From: Bernardetia sp042180575
Lineage (GTDB): Bacteria; Bacteroidota; Bacteroidia; Cytophagales; Bernardetiaceae
DNA length: 64,000 nucleotides
Assembly: GCF_042180575.1 (NCBI RefSeq)
Contig: NZ_CP170094.1
Coordinates: forward strand, 1,612,001 to 1,676,000
Direction: 5' to 3'
Below, piece by piece: positions 16,655 to 25,744 of the stretch. Position 1 is the stretch's first letter; the number at the start of each line of letters is the position of its first letter. Under the pieces are notes generated by a model. It worked only from the letters and a program-made list of their open reading frames with translations. It had not been told where the DNA came from and ran no database searches. Made by a program: the position numbers and the translations under genes.

Positions 16655-19036
16655 ATGACTTATCTATTTTCAATATCAAAAATGGCTCAATATGCCTTAC
16701 CTCAAATTCTGTTTTTTCTATTTATTTTTCTCTTTTTAACACAAACGACACAAGCACAAACACTTACTCAAAGTATTAGTGGAAAAGTTTTGGAAGAAGG
16801 AACTGGACAGCCTGTTCCTTTTGCAAATGTAATTGTATTAGATATTGAACCTCTCATGGGAGTAACAACAGATAGTGCAGGAAATTTCAAAATCAAAAAT
16901 ATGCCTATTGGTCGTCATACTTTACAAGTTAGTTATGTAAGCTATCAAACTCGCCAAATAGAGGTAGTCGTAAATTCTCTCAATGAAACCGTAGTAGAAA
17001 TGCGCTTGAAAGATGATAGTTTTGAATTGAAAGGTGTCGTCATTACAGCACAAGAAGAACATGGAACACCAAAAAATGTTATGGTTTTATCAGGAGGAAG
17101 AACATTAAGTATGGAAGAAGCACGACGTTATGCAGGTGGTTTTGATGACCCTGCTCGTTTGGCTTCCTCTTTTGCTGGTGTGGGAGGTAGCTTGGGAAAT
17201 AATGGTGTCATTGTTCGTGGTAATGCTCCTAAAGGAATGCTTTGGCGAATGGAAGGTGTAGAAATTCCAAACCCAAATCATTTTGCTGATATTATCGCCT
17301 TTGGAGGTGGTGGGCTGACGGCTTTGAGTAGTCATTTATTAGCTAATTCAGATTTTCTTTTGAGTGCCTTTCCTGCTGAATATGGAAATGCTTTGTCAGG
17401 AGTTTTTGATATAAAAATCCGAAATGGAAAAACAGACAAACGTAGTCATGCTTTTCAAGTTGGAGCATTAGGAATTGATGTAGCTTCAGAAGGAGCTTTC
17501 AAAAAAGGAAAAGAATCATCTTATATTTTTAATTACCGATATTCCATGTTGGGATTGATTCAACCTTTATTACCTGAAAATGCTGGAGGAACAAATTATC
17601 AAGATTTATCTTTCAAAATGAACTTTCCAACACAAAAAGCTGGTACATTTTCAATTTGGGGAATTAGTGCGCTAGACAATTCAGGACAATTAGCAGAAAA
17701 AGATTCAACCAAACGTCAGTATGAAGCTAATTTTGAAGAAGCAAATAGCAAGCAATATATGGGCGCAGTAGGCATCAATCATCGTATTCATTTGGGAAAA
17801 GTAGCTTATTTGAATACAAATTTTACAAGCTCTGGAAATGGAATTGATGTACAAACAAATAGGTTGAATGAAAATGAAGCTTTACAACCTTCTAATGAAA
17901 TTAAAAATAATCTTATCAAACATACTTTTTCTAGTTATTTGAATACACAATTAGGAAAAAAACATATCAATCGCACAGGAATTATAGCCAATTTTTGGCA
18001 ATATGATGTAACAGTCAAGCAAAAACAAGAAAGCAATAATTTAGAAACTTTAGTACAATCAAAAGATAATGCACTTCATTTTCAAGGCTATACACAATCT
18101 TTAATTGATGTGAGTTCTAATTTTACAATTAATCTAGGAAGTCATTTTCAATATTTAGCCATCAATGAAAAATTTAGTATTGAGCCTCGTTTTTCATTTG
18201 AGTATAGATTACCCAAAAAGCAAACGCTAACTTTTGGATATGGACTTCATAGCAGAATTGAGCCAATTTATATTTATTTGGTAAAAAATAGAAATATAGG
18301 AAATTCAGAGCCACTCAATAAAGACTTAGATTTGACAAAGGCACATCATTTTACTTTGGGTTATCAAAAAATGCTTTCTTCTACCTTGCGTTTGAAAGTA
18401 GAAACCTATTATCAAGAATTATTTAATGTTCCTGTGATAGCTGATAGCTCTTTTTCACTGCTTAATTTAAGTCAAAGTTGGTTTATTGATAAAAAATTAA
18501 TCAATGAAGGAAAGGGCAGAAATTATGGTTTGGATATTACAGTAGAAAAATTTTTGGATAAAGGTTTTTTCTATCTATTTACACTTTCATTATTCAATTC
18601 TACTTATCAAGGAGGGGATAAAATTTGGCATAATACACGATTCAATCAACAATTTATTACCAATGCTTTAGTTGGAAAAGAATGGCAGGTAGGTAAAGAT
18701 AATAACAATGTAATGGCTCTTAGTGTGCGTCTGACGTATCAAGGTGGTGAACGAATTTCTCCAATTGATTATACAGCTTCTGCAAATCAGAAAGAGGTTG
18801 TTTTTGATGATAATCGTGCTTTTGAAAACCAAAACCCTCATGCATTTTTGGCTCATTTGTCATTAAATTATCAAAAGAACAAACCAAAACACCGTAGTAT
18901 ATGGTCATTACAAGTTTTGAATGCACTTGCAGCAAAAGAATTTTATGGATATAGATACAATTTCCGAACTGGTAGCATAGATGCTCACAAAGAATCTTTA
19001 GTCATTCCAAATATTGCTTATAAAATAGAATTTTGA
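16655..19036 (+). CDS. TonB-dependent receptor with carboxypeptidase-regulatory-like N-domain
   Basis: 793 aa from the ATG at 16655, which gives a good signal peptide (TYLFSISKMAQYALPQILF... ending TQAQ). An upstream TTG at 16592 only adds a polar extension, and the ATG at 16682 is also possible. A CarboxypepD_reg-like domain is at ~40-125 ('SGKVLEEGTGQPVPFANVIV'), a plug domain at ~135-255 ('GVGGSLGNNGVIVRGNAP', 'GMLWRMEGVEIPNPNHFAD'), then a beta-barrel to the end. It is an outer-membrane, TonB-energised uptake receptor; the cargo is not evident. No SusD partner is adjacent. A LuxR-type regulator is divergent. Confidence 0.88.
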   Translation: MTYLFSISKMAQYALPQILFFLFIFLFLTQTTQAQTLTQSISGKVLEEGTGQPVPFANVIVLDIEPLMGVTTDSAGNFKIKNMPIGRHTLQVSYVSYQTRQIEVVVNSLNETVVEMRLKDDSFELKGVVITAQEEHGTPKNVMVLSGGRTLSMEEARRYAGGFDDPARLASSFAGVGGSLGNNGVIVRGNAPKGMLWRMEGVEIPNPNHFADIIAFGGGGLTALSSHLLANSDFLLSAFPAEYGNALSGVFDIKIRNGKTDKRSHAFQVGALGIDVASEGAFKKGKESSYIFNYRYSMLGLIQPLLPENAGGTNYQDLSFKMNFPTQKAGTFSIWGISALDNSGQLAEKDSTKRQYEANFEEANSKQYMGAVGINHRIHLGKVAYLNTNFTSSGNGIDVQTNRLNENEALQPSNEIKNNLIKHTFSSYLNTQLGKKHINRTGIIANFWQYDVTVKQKQESNNLETLVQSKDNALHFQGYTQSLIDVSSNFTINLGSHFQYLAINEKFSIEPRFSFEYRLPKKQTLTFGYGLHSRIEPIYIYLVKNRNIGNSEPLNKDLDLTKAHHFTLGYQKMLSSTLRLKVETYYQELFNVPVIADSSFSLLNLSQSWFIDKKLINEGKGRNYGLDITVEKFLDKGFFYLFTLSLFNSTYQGGDKIWHNTRFNQQFITNALVGKEWQVGKDNNNVMALSVRLTYQGGERISPIDYTASANQKEVVFDDNRAFENQNPHAFLAHLSLNYQKNKPKHRSIWSLQVLNALAAKEFYGYRYNFRTGSIDAHKESLVIPNIAYKIEF

Positions 19037-19093
19037 TGATTTTTATTGATATATTAGCAAACCAATTATTTATCATCAAAACCTAATAAAATT

Positions 19094-19432
19094 ATGCTTG
19101 TTGTAAATACAGAAACAATTCACGGCGAAGAAATTACAGAAGTTTTAGGACTTGTCAGAGGAAGTACTGTCAGAGCTAGAAATGCAGGGCGAGATTTTGT
19201 AGCAGCCTTCAAAAATTTTGTTGGAGGAGAGATACAAGAATATACAAAGCTACAAGCTCAATCAAGAGAGCAAGCCTTACAAAGAGTAATCCAAGATGCC
19301 CAACAATTAGGAGCTGATGCCATCGTAAATATTCGTTTTGAAAGTTCGATGATTTCACAGGGAGCTTCCGAAATTTTTGCGTATGGAACGGCTGTAAAAT
19401 CAACCCACAGAAAAATTAAAGGATATTCTTAA
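19094..19432 (+). CDS. YbjQ/UPF0145 family protein, copy 1
   Basis: 112 aa. It matches the small YbjQ (heavy-metal-binding-like, DUF74) family: 'VLGLVRGSTVRARNAGRDF' and 'DAQQLGADAIVNIRFESSM' are hallmark stretches of this pentamer-forming fold, whose function is uncertain. The gene is duplicated at 22075 with only four nucleotide differences, all in codons 15-25, and an identical 3' part. Homology stops abruptly after the GTAAAAT codons, giving this copy a different tail (STHRKIKGYS). The two copies form ~300-bp direct repeats around the IS5 element and three tandem genes. Confidence 0.88.
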   Translation: MLVVNTETIHGEEITEVLGLVRGSTVRARNAGRDFVAAFKNFVGGEIQEYTKLQAQSREQALQRVIQDAQQLGADAIVNIRFESSMISQGASEIFAYGTAVKSTHRKIKGYS

Positions 19433-19491
19433 AATAGAGTTTATTTCTATGACCAATAACTTACTCTTTTTACTTTATTTTTTGAATTAAT

Positions 19492-20488
19492 AGACTTTAA
19501 AACGTAAATTTTATTATATTAGCGGTCATTTTATCCTTACTTTATGATTGATTTACCTAACTTACGTAAAAAAGAAAAGCCTTTTATGGCTCTTACTAGC
19601 TTGACTATCAAAGAGTTTGATGAGTTATTAGCTACTTTTTCTCCACTTTGGGAAAAACATTATATGTATTATGACCTCAAAGGAAAGGCTAGAAATAAGC
19701 CCACCTTCCGAGAACACGCAAAAATACAACTAAAAGGTAGTGAAATGAAACTTTTTTTTATCCTTTACTACTTGAAAAACAACCCTTTACAGGAATCTTT
19801 AGCTCTTACTTTTGATGTTTCTCAAGGAAAAGTTAATCAATGGATTAACAGCCTTCTTCCCATTTTAAAAGAAAGTTTAAGAAAAATTAATGTATTGCCT
19901 GCAAGAAATGAATCGGAATGGACAATAAAACTTGCAGATCGTGTTGAAGAAGCAGGTAAAGCCTTAGAGTTATGGGTAGATGGAAGCGAACGTGAAATTC
20001 CTCGTCCCTCCGATTACAAAGCTCAAAAAGAAGTATATAGTGGAAAAAAAAAAGCACACTATAAAAAATACTTTAGTTACAGATAAACATCAAGAGGTAG
20101 TTTTTTTAGGAGATACAGAAACAGGAAAAGTACACGATAAACGTTTATTAGAAGAAGATGATATTACCTTTCCTGAGGGAACTATTCTTCATCAAGATAC
20201 TGGTTATCAAGGTCATAGACCTAAAGGTGTCCTTATTGAGCAACCCAAAAAAAAGCCTAGAGGAAAAGAATTATCGGAGCAGGACAAGGCTGAAAATAGT
20301 AAAAAGTCTAGTCGTAGAGTACGTGCAGAACACAGCATAGCAGGAGTAAAAAGACTTAGAATTGTCTTAGATGAAATCCGATTGTGGGGAGAAGAGGTAA
20401 GAGACCAAGTCATGGAAATTGCGTGTGGTATTCATAATTTAAGGGTAAAGACAAGAATAACCTATCAAAAATTATCGTAATAAAGTCT
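19492..20488 (+). mobile_element. IS5-family insertion sequence
   Basis: About 997 bp with imperfect terminal inverted repeats AGACTTTAAAACGTAAATTT (left) and AGACTTTATTACGATAATTT (reverse complement of right). Flanks are both AAT, a likely 3-bp target duplication. The right end lies directly before the ATG of the next gene (20492). Confidence 0.8.
19544..20480 (+). CDS. IS5-family transposase, two frames joined by -1 frameshifting
   Basis: ORF1 (19544-20086) carries the helix-turn-helix region and the first catalytic Asp in 'ALELWVDGSEREIPRPSDY'. ORF2 (entering near 20043, ends 20480) continues with 'HTIKNTLVTDKHQEVVFLGD', the second Asp in 'HQDTGYQGHRP' and the Glu in 'RVRAEHSIAGVKR'. The frames overlap at a run of ten A residues (20044-20053). 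A -1 slip there gives the expected SGKKKKHTIKN junction. The element therefore looks functional with programmed frameshifting. Confidence 0.85.
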
Positions 20489-20491
20489 AAT

Positions 20492-20992
20492 ATGCAAGAA
20501 TTAGAATATCCGATTTATGTTTTTAATAAACCTGTTCGAACACCAATAAGCAAATATAATCTTCACTTGGAACTTGAAAAACTCAAAGAAACAATGGAGA
20601 AATTATCTTTCAATAAAAAAGAGAAAGATATAATTAGCTGTATCTTGGGTACATATTTTAATGAATTAGAAAATAAATCTAAAGAATTAGAATATCAGCT
20701 TATCAAACAAACAAAGACATCAGCCATATTTTATATTTGGTGTAATACAGAAGACTCTAAAGAGCTTGTAGAAGCTGTCGAACATTGTAATCCTATGTAT
20801 TTGAAAGGAGGAATTGATGCTCTTCTACAACTTTTTACAGATGCTTTTGATGCAGCCAAACACCCTTTTCATACACTTTCTATTGCAAATATTGTCAAAC
20901 AAACGCTCTCTCCCATAGAAGTTCAAAAAGGACAAACCAACAGACAAATAGGAATGACAAAATTTATTCATAAAATAACACTTGGAGTATGA
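20492..20992 (+). CDS. Tandem unknown family, member 1
   Basis: 166 aa, no recognised domain. The start 'MQELEYPIYVF' and end 'SPIEVQKGQTN...KFIHKITL' resemble the ends of the next two proteins ('EFPVFAF', 'NPIQVEKTDQEN...ITYKIDL'), so it is a distant paralogue. Its stop TGA overlaps the ATG of member 2. IS5 has inserted so that only the AAT duplication separates it from the ATG, cutting off any former promoter. It appears cytoplasmic, with no signal peptide. Confidence 0.7.
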   Translation: MQELEYPIYVFNKPVRTPISKYNLHLELEKLKETMEKLSFNKKEKDIISCILGTYFNELENKSKELEYQLIKQTKTSAIFYIWCNTEDSKELVEAVEHCNPMYLKGGIDALLQLFTDAFDAAKHPFHTLSIANIVKQTLSPIEVQKGQTNRQIGMTKFIHKITLGV

Positions 20993-21513
20993 TAGAAAAA
21001 GAATTTCCTGTTTTTGCTTTTGAAGAAATGAGAAGGTTTGGCGTTAGTATGCAAGAACGTAAAAATGATATTGAACCTTTAGAAGTTTTTTTAGATAAGT
21101 ACAAAATAGAACGAAAACCAAAAAGCTCTGTTTTTAATGTTTTCGTTGAAAAGAGTATGCAACAGTGGAGAAGAGGTGGAAATTCATTTTATCAAGTTGT
21201 TTTGTATAAAAACTATATTTTACTTGAATTTTTAATAGAATACAATGAAAATTATGATATTGATGAAATTTGTTTTAAAATAGAAAACTGCAACAAACTC
21301 TTTATTGAAGAAGGAGATGAAGGTTTGAAAAATTTTTACAAAAAAGTTCTCGCTTCCGTTAAATCAAAAAAGTATTCTGTTTTTTTGGAAAAATATCGTA
21401 CCCACTATGATTTAAATTTTATTGATTTGATTCGGAAAAGCAAAAACCCAATCCAAGTAGAAAAAACAGACCAAGAAAACACACTAAAAATTACTTATAA
21501 AATTGATTTGTAA
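20989..21513 (+). CDS. Tandem unknown family, member 2
   Basis: 174 aa. The first ~38 residues ('MIEKEFPVFAFEEMRRFGVS') and the last ~22 ('KNPIQVEKTDQENTLKITYK') are almost the same as in member 3, while the middle ~110 residues have diverged to roughly half identity. The ATG overlaps the stop of member 1. No signal peptide, membrane segment or known fold is recognised. The conserved-ends, variable-middle pattern is typical of proteins that pair with changing partners, such as immunity proteins; that role is a guess. Confidence 0.7.
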   Translation: MIEKEFPVFAFEEMRRFGVSMQERKNDIEPLEVFLDKYKIERKPKSSVFNVFVEKSMQQWRRGGNSFYQVVLYKNYILLEFLIEYNENYDIDEICFKIENCNKLFIEEGDEGLKNFYKKVLASVKSKKYSVFLEKYRTHYDLNFIDLIRKSKNPIQVEKTDQENTLKITYKIDL

Positions 21514-21528
21514 AATAACACTTGAAGT

Positions 21529-22044
21529 ATGATAGAAAAAGAATTTCCTATTTTTGCTTTTGAAGAAATGAGAAGGTTTGGAGTTGATATGCATGAACGC
21601 AAAAATGATACTGAACCTTTAGAAGTTTTTTTAGATAGTCATAAAATAGAACGAAAACAAAGACATGCTACTTTTGAAATTCTTTTTACAAACCAATCTC
21701 AACAATATAGAAGAGATACAAATTCAACCTATCAAGTCATTTTATATAAAAACTGTATTGTACTTGAATTTTTGATAGAACATTACGATTTTGAAGATAT
21801 TGATAAAGTTTGTTATGAAATACAAAATTGTAATAGAATATTGATTCAAGAAGGAGATGAAGGTCTGAAAAAAATGATTAAATTGTTAATCCGAGGAACT
21901 CGTTCTCCCAACTTTTTAAAAGAATATTACTTTGACTACGACATGAGTCTTCTATTTATACTTCGTTATATCAAAAATCCAATCCAAGTAGAAAAAACAG
22001 ACCAAGAAAACACGCTAAAAATTACTTATAAAATTGATTTGTAA
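21529..22044 (+). CDS. Tandem unknown family, member 3
   Basis: 171 aa, a recent paralogue of member 2. The DNA around the two starts (TAACACTTG.AGTATGATAG) and the 3' ends are nearly identical, so the copy arose by tandem duplication including upstream sequence. The central region differs ('QRHATFEILFTNQSQQYRRD' against 'PKSSVFNVFVEKSMQQWRRG'). Function unknown. YbjQ copy 2 follows 30 bp later. Confidence 0.7.
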   Translation: MIEKEFPIFAFEEMRRFGVDMHERKNDTEPLEVFLDSHKIERKQRHATFEILFTNQSQQYRRDTNSTYQVILYKNCIVLEFLIEHYDFEDIDKVCYEIQNCNRILIQEGDEGLKKMIKLLIRGTRSPNFLKEYYFDYDMSLLFILRYIKNPIQVEKTDQENTLKITYKIDL

Positions 22045-22074
22045 AATAATTTTTCAACTATAAACCCAAAAAAT

Positions 22075-22392
22075 ATGCTTGTTGTAAATACAGAAACAAT
22101 TCACGGCGAAGAAATCACAGAAGTTTTAGGGCTTGTAAGAGGAAGTACCGTCAGAGCTAGAAATGCAGGGCGAGATTTTGTAGCAGCCTTCAAAAATTTT
22201 GTTGGAGGAGAGATACAAGAATATACAAAGCTACAAGCTCAATCAAGAGAGCAAGCCTTACAAAGAGTAATCCAAGATGCCCAACAATTAGGAGCTGATG
22301 CCATCGTAAATATTCGTTTTGAAAGTTCGATGATTTCACAGGGAGCTTCCGAAATTTTTGCGTATGGAACGGCTGTAAAATTGAAATTTTAA
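22075..22392 (+). CDS. YbjQ/UPF0145 family protein, copy 2
   Basis: 105 aa, the same protein as copy 1 at 19094 up to residue ~100, then a short tail (KLKF), the more usual YbjQ ending. About 225 nt at the 3' side are identical between copies, pointing to very recent duplication or gene conversion. A 71-bp hairpin follows. Confidence 0.88.
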   Translation: MLVVNTETIHGEEITEVLGLVRGSTVRARNAGRDFVAAFKNFVGGEIQEYTKLQAQSREQALQRVIQDAQQLGADAIVNIRFESSMISQGASEIFAYGTAVKLKF

Positions 22393-22400
22393 TGCGTTTT

Positions 22401-22471
22401 GTAGGGCAAAGGCTTGCCTTTGAGAGTACTATTTTATTTCAAATGCAGTCAAAGGCAAGCCTTTAACCTAC
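22401..22471. terminator. Palindrome between convergent genes
   Basis: GTAGG...CCTAC ends enclose a perfect 16-bp stem AAAGGCTTGCCTTTGA/TCAAAGGCAAGCCTTT (22408-22423 and 22449-22464). It lies between the stop at 22392 and the convergent stop at 22491. It may be a bidirectional terminator, or a REP-like element since GTAG ends recur elsewhere in the window. Confidence 0.55.
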
Positions 22472-22490
22472 AAGTTTTACAGTAAAAAAA

Positions 22491-25400
22491 TTAAGCAATT
22501 ATAAAATTGATAATTCGTTCCAAAATATCTTTTCCTTCATTCAAATCAATTTTGTTCTTTCTCAAATAAGTTAAGGTAAGCTCCAGAAATGGCTTTTCAT
22601 TTATCTTAAACTCTTTTATTTTTTCAAAATCTAGTTCAGACAAAATAGGCTGCAAAAAAGTAGTTTTATCGAACCAAATTTTGTTTTCTTTCTCAAACCA
22701 GTTTTTTGATTTTTTTGCCGTTTTTTTAGGTTCATTTTTAGCTTTTTCTTCTTCAAAAACCTCTACAATTTCGAATTCTATTTTGTGTTTTGGTTCTCTA
22801 AGAAATTTCTGTAATAAAAACTCTCCTTGATTGGCAAAATGATGAAAGTCTTTATAAATCGGAATGCGTGGAGGTTCATTTTTTAATTCTTCTTTGTATT
22901 TAGATTTGAACAAATCACGCTGCCAAACAGCAAAAATATAACCTAAGATTAATTTCTCTGTCATATTCTCTTCTGTCGGAACTACGAAATCTTCGGCTTC
23001 TTCAGTTTCTAGTTTTTGCCAATAATTTTCTATAAAATCAATCGCTTTTTCTCCCTTTTTAAAATAATTTTGTAGTGTTTCGTGGCTTTCTTTGTTGCGT
23101 GTGGCTTTGTTTTCTAATCTTTCAAAAGTGCGTTTTGTAGTTGTAAAAACCTTTACGATTTGCTCAAATTGTATGTAAGTATTCGTTTCTGGGTGGTGCA
23201 AATTATCTATTAATTCTCTAGTCATTTTGAACTCATCTTTATCCACTATATTCGACAAGGCTCTCAACTCAAAAGCTAATTCTTGATTGACTTGCAAAAA
23301 CTCAAAATCAGATAAATCAAATAAAACTTGAATAGCATCTTCTACTTTTTCAATTCGTTTTTCGAAAGCTGCTGCATATCCTCTTCTAAATTTCTGTAAA
23401 ACTGTTTTAGAAAAATTAACTTTCTTCCTTATTCCATTTTCTGTTTTTTCCTCAATTTGGTCATATATATAAAAAGGGAAAATATAGGCATTTGGCAAAA
23501 TAGCATTCAAAAAACTAGGTGGAACAGGTCTGTCAGTTGCCCAAATTTCGCCTCCATTTTCTGTGTTTGTCCAAAAGACTAAGATGTTTTCGCCTTTTTT
23601 TCGGTTTGGAAAAATTTTATCTAAATCATAAGTATATTGATTTTCAGATTGCTCAAAAAATAGTTTTTCATAATACCAAAAACCATCTTCAAAAACAGAA
23701 ATCTGCGTTTTGATTAAATTCTTTTCATTAAATTCTAATGATTTATTCTCTATTTTTTGATTTATTTTTACTTCAACTTTTTTCTCAATTTTCTCCTCAA
23801 TTACTTTTATAGTATCTTTTTCAAAAAGTGTGTTTGCTGCTAGTTTAGAAACTAAAACATTTTTCTTTTTTTCTAATTTACTCTTTTCCTGTTCTTCTGA
23901 CTTCTCAATTTCTTGATTATAATTTTGAATAAAATCATTTACTTTGACTTTCAGATTGTTTTTAGAATTATCATTACTATCTACTTCAATAAAACTTTCT
24001 ATTTTTTGAGTTGGAATGGCTCTAAAATGCGTTTTGAAAATAGCATTTTTACCTTGCTTCAAATTTATGGCAGGAATAAGTTTTTGATATTCTGGCAAAA
24101 CTGGTTTTGGTTTCCACGTATTTTGAATAAAGCTGCTCTCAAAATTACTTTTTGCTTTGTCTAATTCTGAATAAAAAATGCCTTTTTCGGCTTCTGTTTT
24201 TTTATAAAAAATAATTCCTATTTCATTTTTATTCTGATAAATTTCTATTCTCTCAAACCATTCTTGCAATAGACGACGAAGAGAAGAAAGCGACTTTTTT
24301 TCTATAAAATTGTTTTGGTTTTCATTCAATAAAATAAATAAAATTCCATTTTCTGAAAGTGATTTAAACCCATTTTGAATAGAATTAAAAAGCTGTTTGT
24401 CTTGTTTTGATAACGATTGAAAAAGCGAAATTTCTTTTATAGAATGAAGATTTTGCTTTTCTAAATCTAAAATAATTAAATCATAATTTGATTCCGTATT
24501 TATTTGAGTTACTAGCTCTGAATTTTTAGAAAGCCCAAAAATTCCCACCTGCGAAATTGGTTTTTTAGCAGCAAAAGCAAACTGCGAAGTTTCATTTTGA
24601 GTAGAAAAAGCCAACAATAAATCAGCAAAACACTCAAACGTTCCGAAAAGTGTTTTTTTCTTAAACTCTTCGCTATTAAATTCTAATGCTTTTAAAATCA
24701 AATTATCATTAACCCAAATCTTTTTATTTTTAGATTCAATTTGACTGATTTTTTCTTGCATATTTTGCTGAATACGTGGACTAAACCCTAATTTTGAATC
24801 TGTATTATTTCCACTATCATTTAAAAACTCATTCAAAATTCCATATAATAAAATTTCAGTTTCCTTGATTTTATTTTTTTGAGAAAAATCAGTTACAAAA
24901 CTTTCTATTTCAAGATAAGAAGCAGGGATTTTATTTTGAGAATTAGATTTTTGAGAATTGTTATAAAAACTATCAAGAAAATTAGTTAACGATTTGAGAA
25001 TTTCCTGTCTTTGAAAAAATGACTTTTTAAAATTACTTTTCTCATAAATTACCTTCCAAAACTCAAAAATAGCAATCCATTCAGAAATTAAATACACCGA
25101 ATGTCCACCTTCTTCCAAAAGCTGAATGATAGGTTGCAAATCTTCTTTTTGCCCAGCAGAAAAACCTTTTCTAAACTGATTTTCAATTTCTTTTTTTCGT
25201 ACTATACTATCTTTTTTAGCTTGTTCTGAAAGTGGTTTTATTTTTTGATAAAATTCTATTGATAAATTATTTAGTTCTTCTAAAAATTTTATTTCTTCTT
25301 TATTAAGCTCCTCAAAATCAGTGAGTATAATTGACTTTTGCTGAATAGAAATGATTTTTAATTTATTTTTTTCCACTTCAATTTTTGCCCAAATTACATT

Positions 25401-25496
25401 CTGATTATCCCAAATCTGAAACTCCATAGCCGAAAACTGCACTAGATATAGTGAAGGAAAATAAGTCTGACAGAAATTAAATAAAGGGGAATTCAT
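22491..25496 (-). CDS. Large unknown protein with methyltransferase-like central region
   Basis: 1001 aa, Lys/Glu/Phe-rich, no signal peptide. A central stretch (~290-430) has the order of an N6-adenine methylase fold: 'FGTFECFADLLLAFSTQ', then 'YDLIILDLEKQN' where NPPF/Y would be expected, then 'GFKSLSENGILFILLNE' like the post-motif-IV helix and strand. The catalytic NPPY is absent, so if related it is inactive. A second half (~620-1000) begins with 'YTYDLDKIFPNRKKGENILV' and includes many charged helices. No restriction or specificity gene is near. The relationship is weak and the function unknown. Confidence 0.65.
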   Translation of the reverse strand: MNSPLFNFCQTYFPSLYLVQFSAMEFQIWDNQNVIWAKIEVEKNKLKIISIQQKSIILTDFEELNKEEIKFLEELNNLSIEFYQKIKPLSEQAKKDSIVRKKEIENQFRKGFSAGQKEDLQPIIQLLEEGGHSVYLISEWIAIFEFWKVIYEKSNFKKSFFQRQEILKSLTNFLDSFYNNSQKSNSQNKIPASYLEIESFVTDFSQKNKIKETEILLYGILNEFLNDSGNNTDSKLGFSPRIQQNMQEKISQIESKNKKIWVNDNLILKALEFNSEEFKKKTLFGTFECFADLLLAFSTQNETSQFAFAAKKPISQVGIFGLSKNSELVTQINTESNYDLIILDLEKQNLHSIKEISLFQSLSKQDKQLFNSIQNGFKSLSENGILFILLNENQNNFIEKKSLSSLRRLLQEWFERIEIYQNKNEIGIIFYKKTEAEKGIFYSELDKAKSNFESSFIQNTWKPKPVLPEYQKLIPAINLKQGKNAIFKTHFRAIPTQKIESFIEVDSNDNSKNNLKVKVNDFIQNYNQEIEKSEEQEKSKLEKKKNVLVSKLAANTLFEKDTIKVIEEKIEKKVEVKINQKIENKSLEFNEKNLIKTQISVFEDGFWYYEKLFFEQSENQYTYDLDKIFPNRKKGENILVFWTNTENGGEIWATDRPVPPSFLNAILPNAYIFPFYIYDQIEEKTENGIRKKVNFSKTVLQKFRRGYAAAFEKRIEKVEDAIQVLFDLSDFEFLQVNQELAFELRALSNIVDKDEFKMTRELIDNLHHPETNTYIQFEQIVKVFTTTKRTFERLENKATRNKESHETLQNYFKKGEKAIDFIENYWQKLETEEAEDFVVPTEENMTEKLILGYIFAVWQRDLFKSKYKEELKNEPPRIPIYKDFHHFANQGEFLLQKFLREPKHKIEFEIVEVFEEEKAKNEPKKTAKKSKNWFEKENKIWFDKTTFLQPILSELDFEKIKEFKINEKPFLELTLTYLRKNKIDLNEGKDILERIINFIIA

Positions 25497-25744
25497 TTTA
25501 AGATTTTAACTAAATATAAACCAAAATATAACTTTTTGTAAATTAACTTATCGCTTGTAAAAGTGTTTGTTATCCAAATAAAATTGTAGATTTAGGAAAA
25601 AATCAAACAAAATTAACTTATTTTTCTTATAACTGTCTATTTGTCAGTTAGTGAAACAACGGCTTTATTTTAGTAAAAATAGCCATAAGTAACAAGACAA
25701 AAAAGAAATTATTTACTTTTCATTATATACAAAACCATTTTTAT

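Noticed and set aside
19094..22392. Composite transposon with YbjQ genes as ends
   Set aside because: YbjQ copies have no transposition features and their flanks share no duplication; a duplication or conversion fits better.
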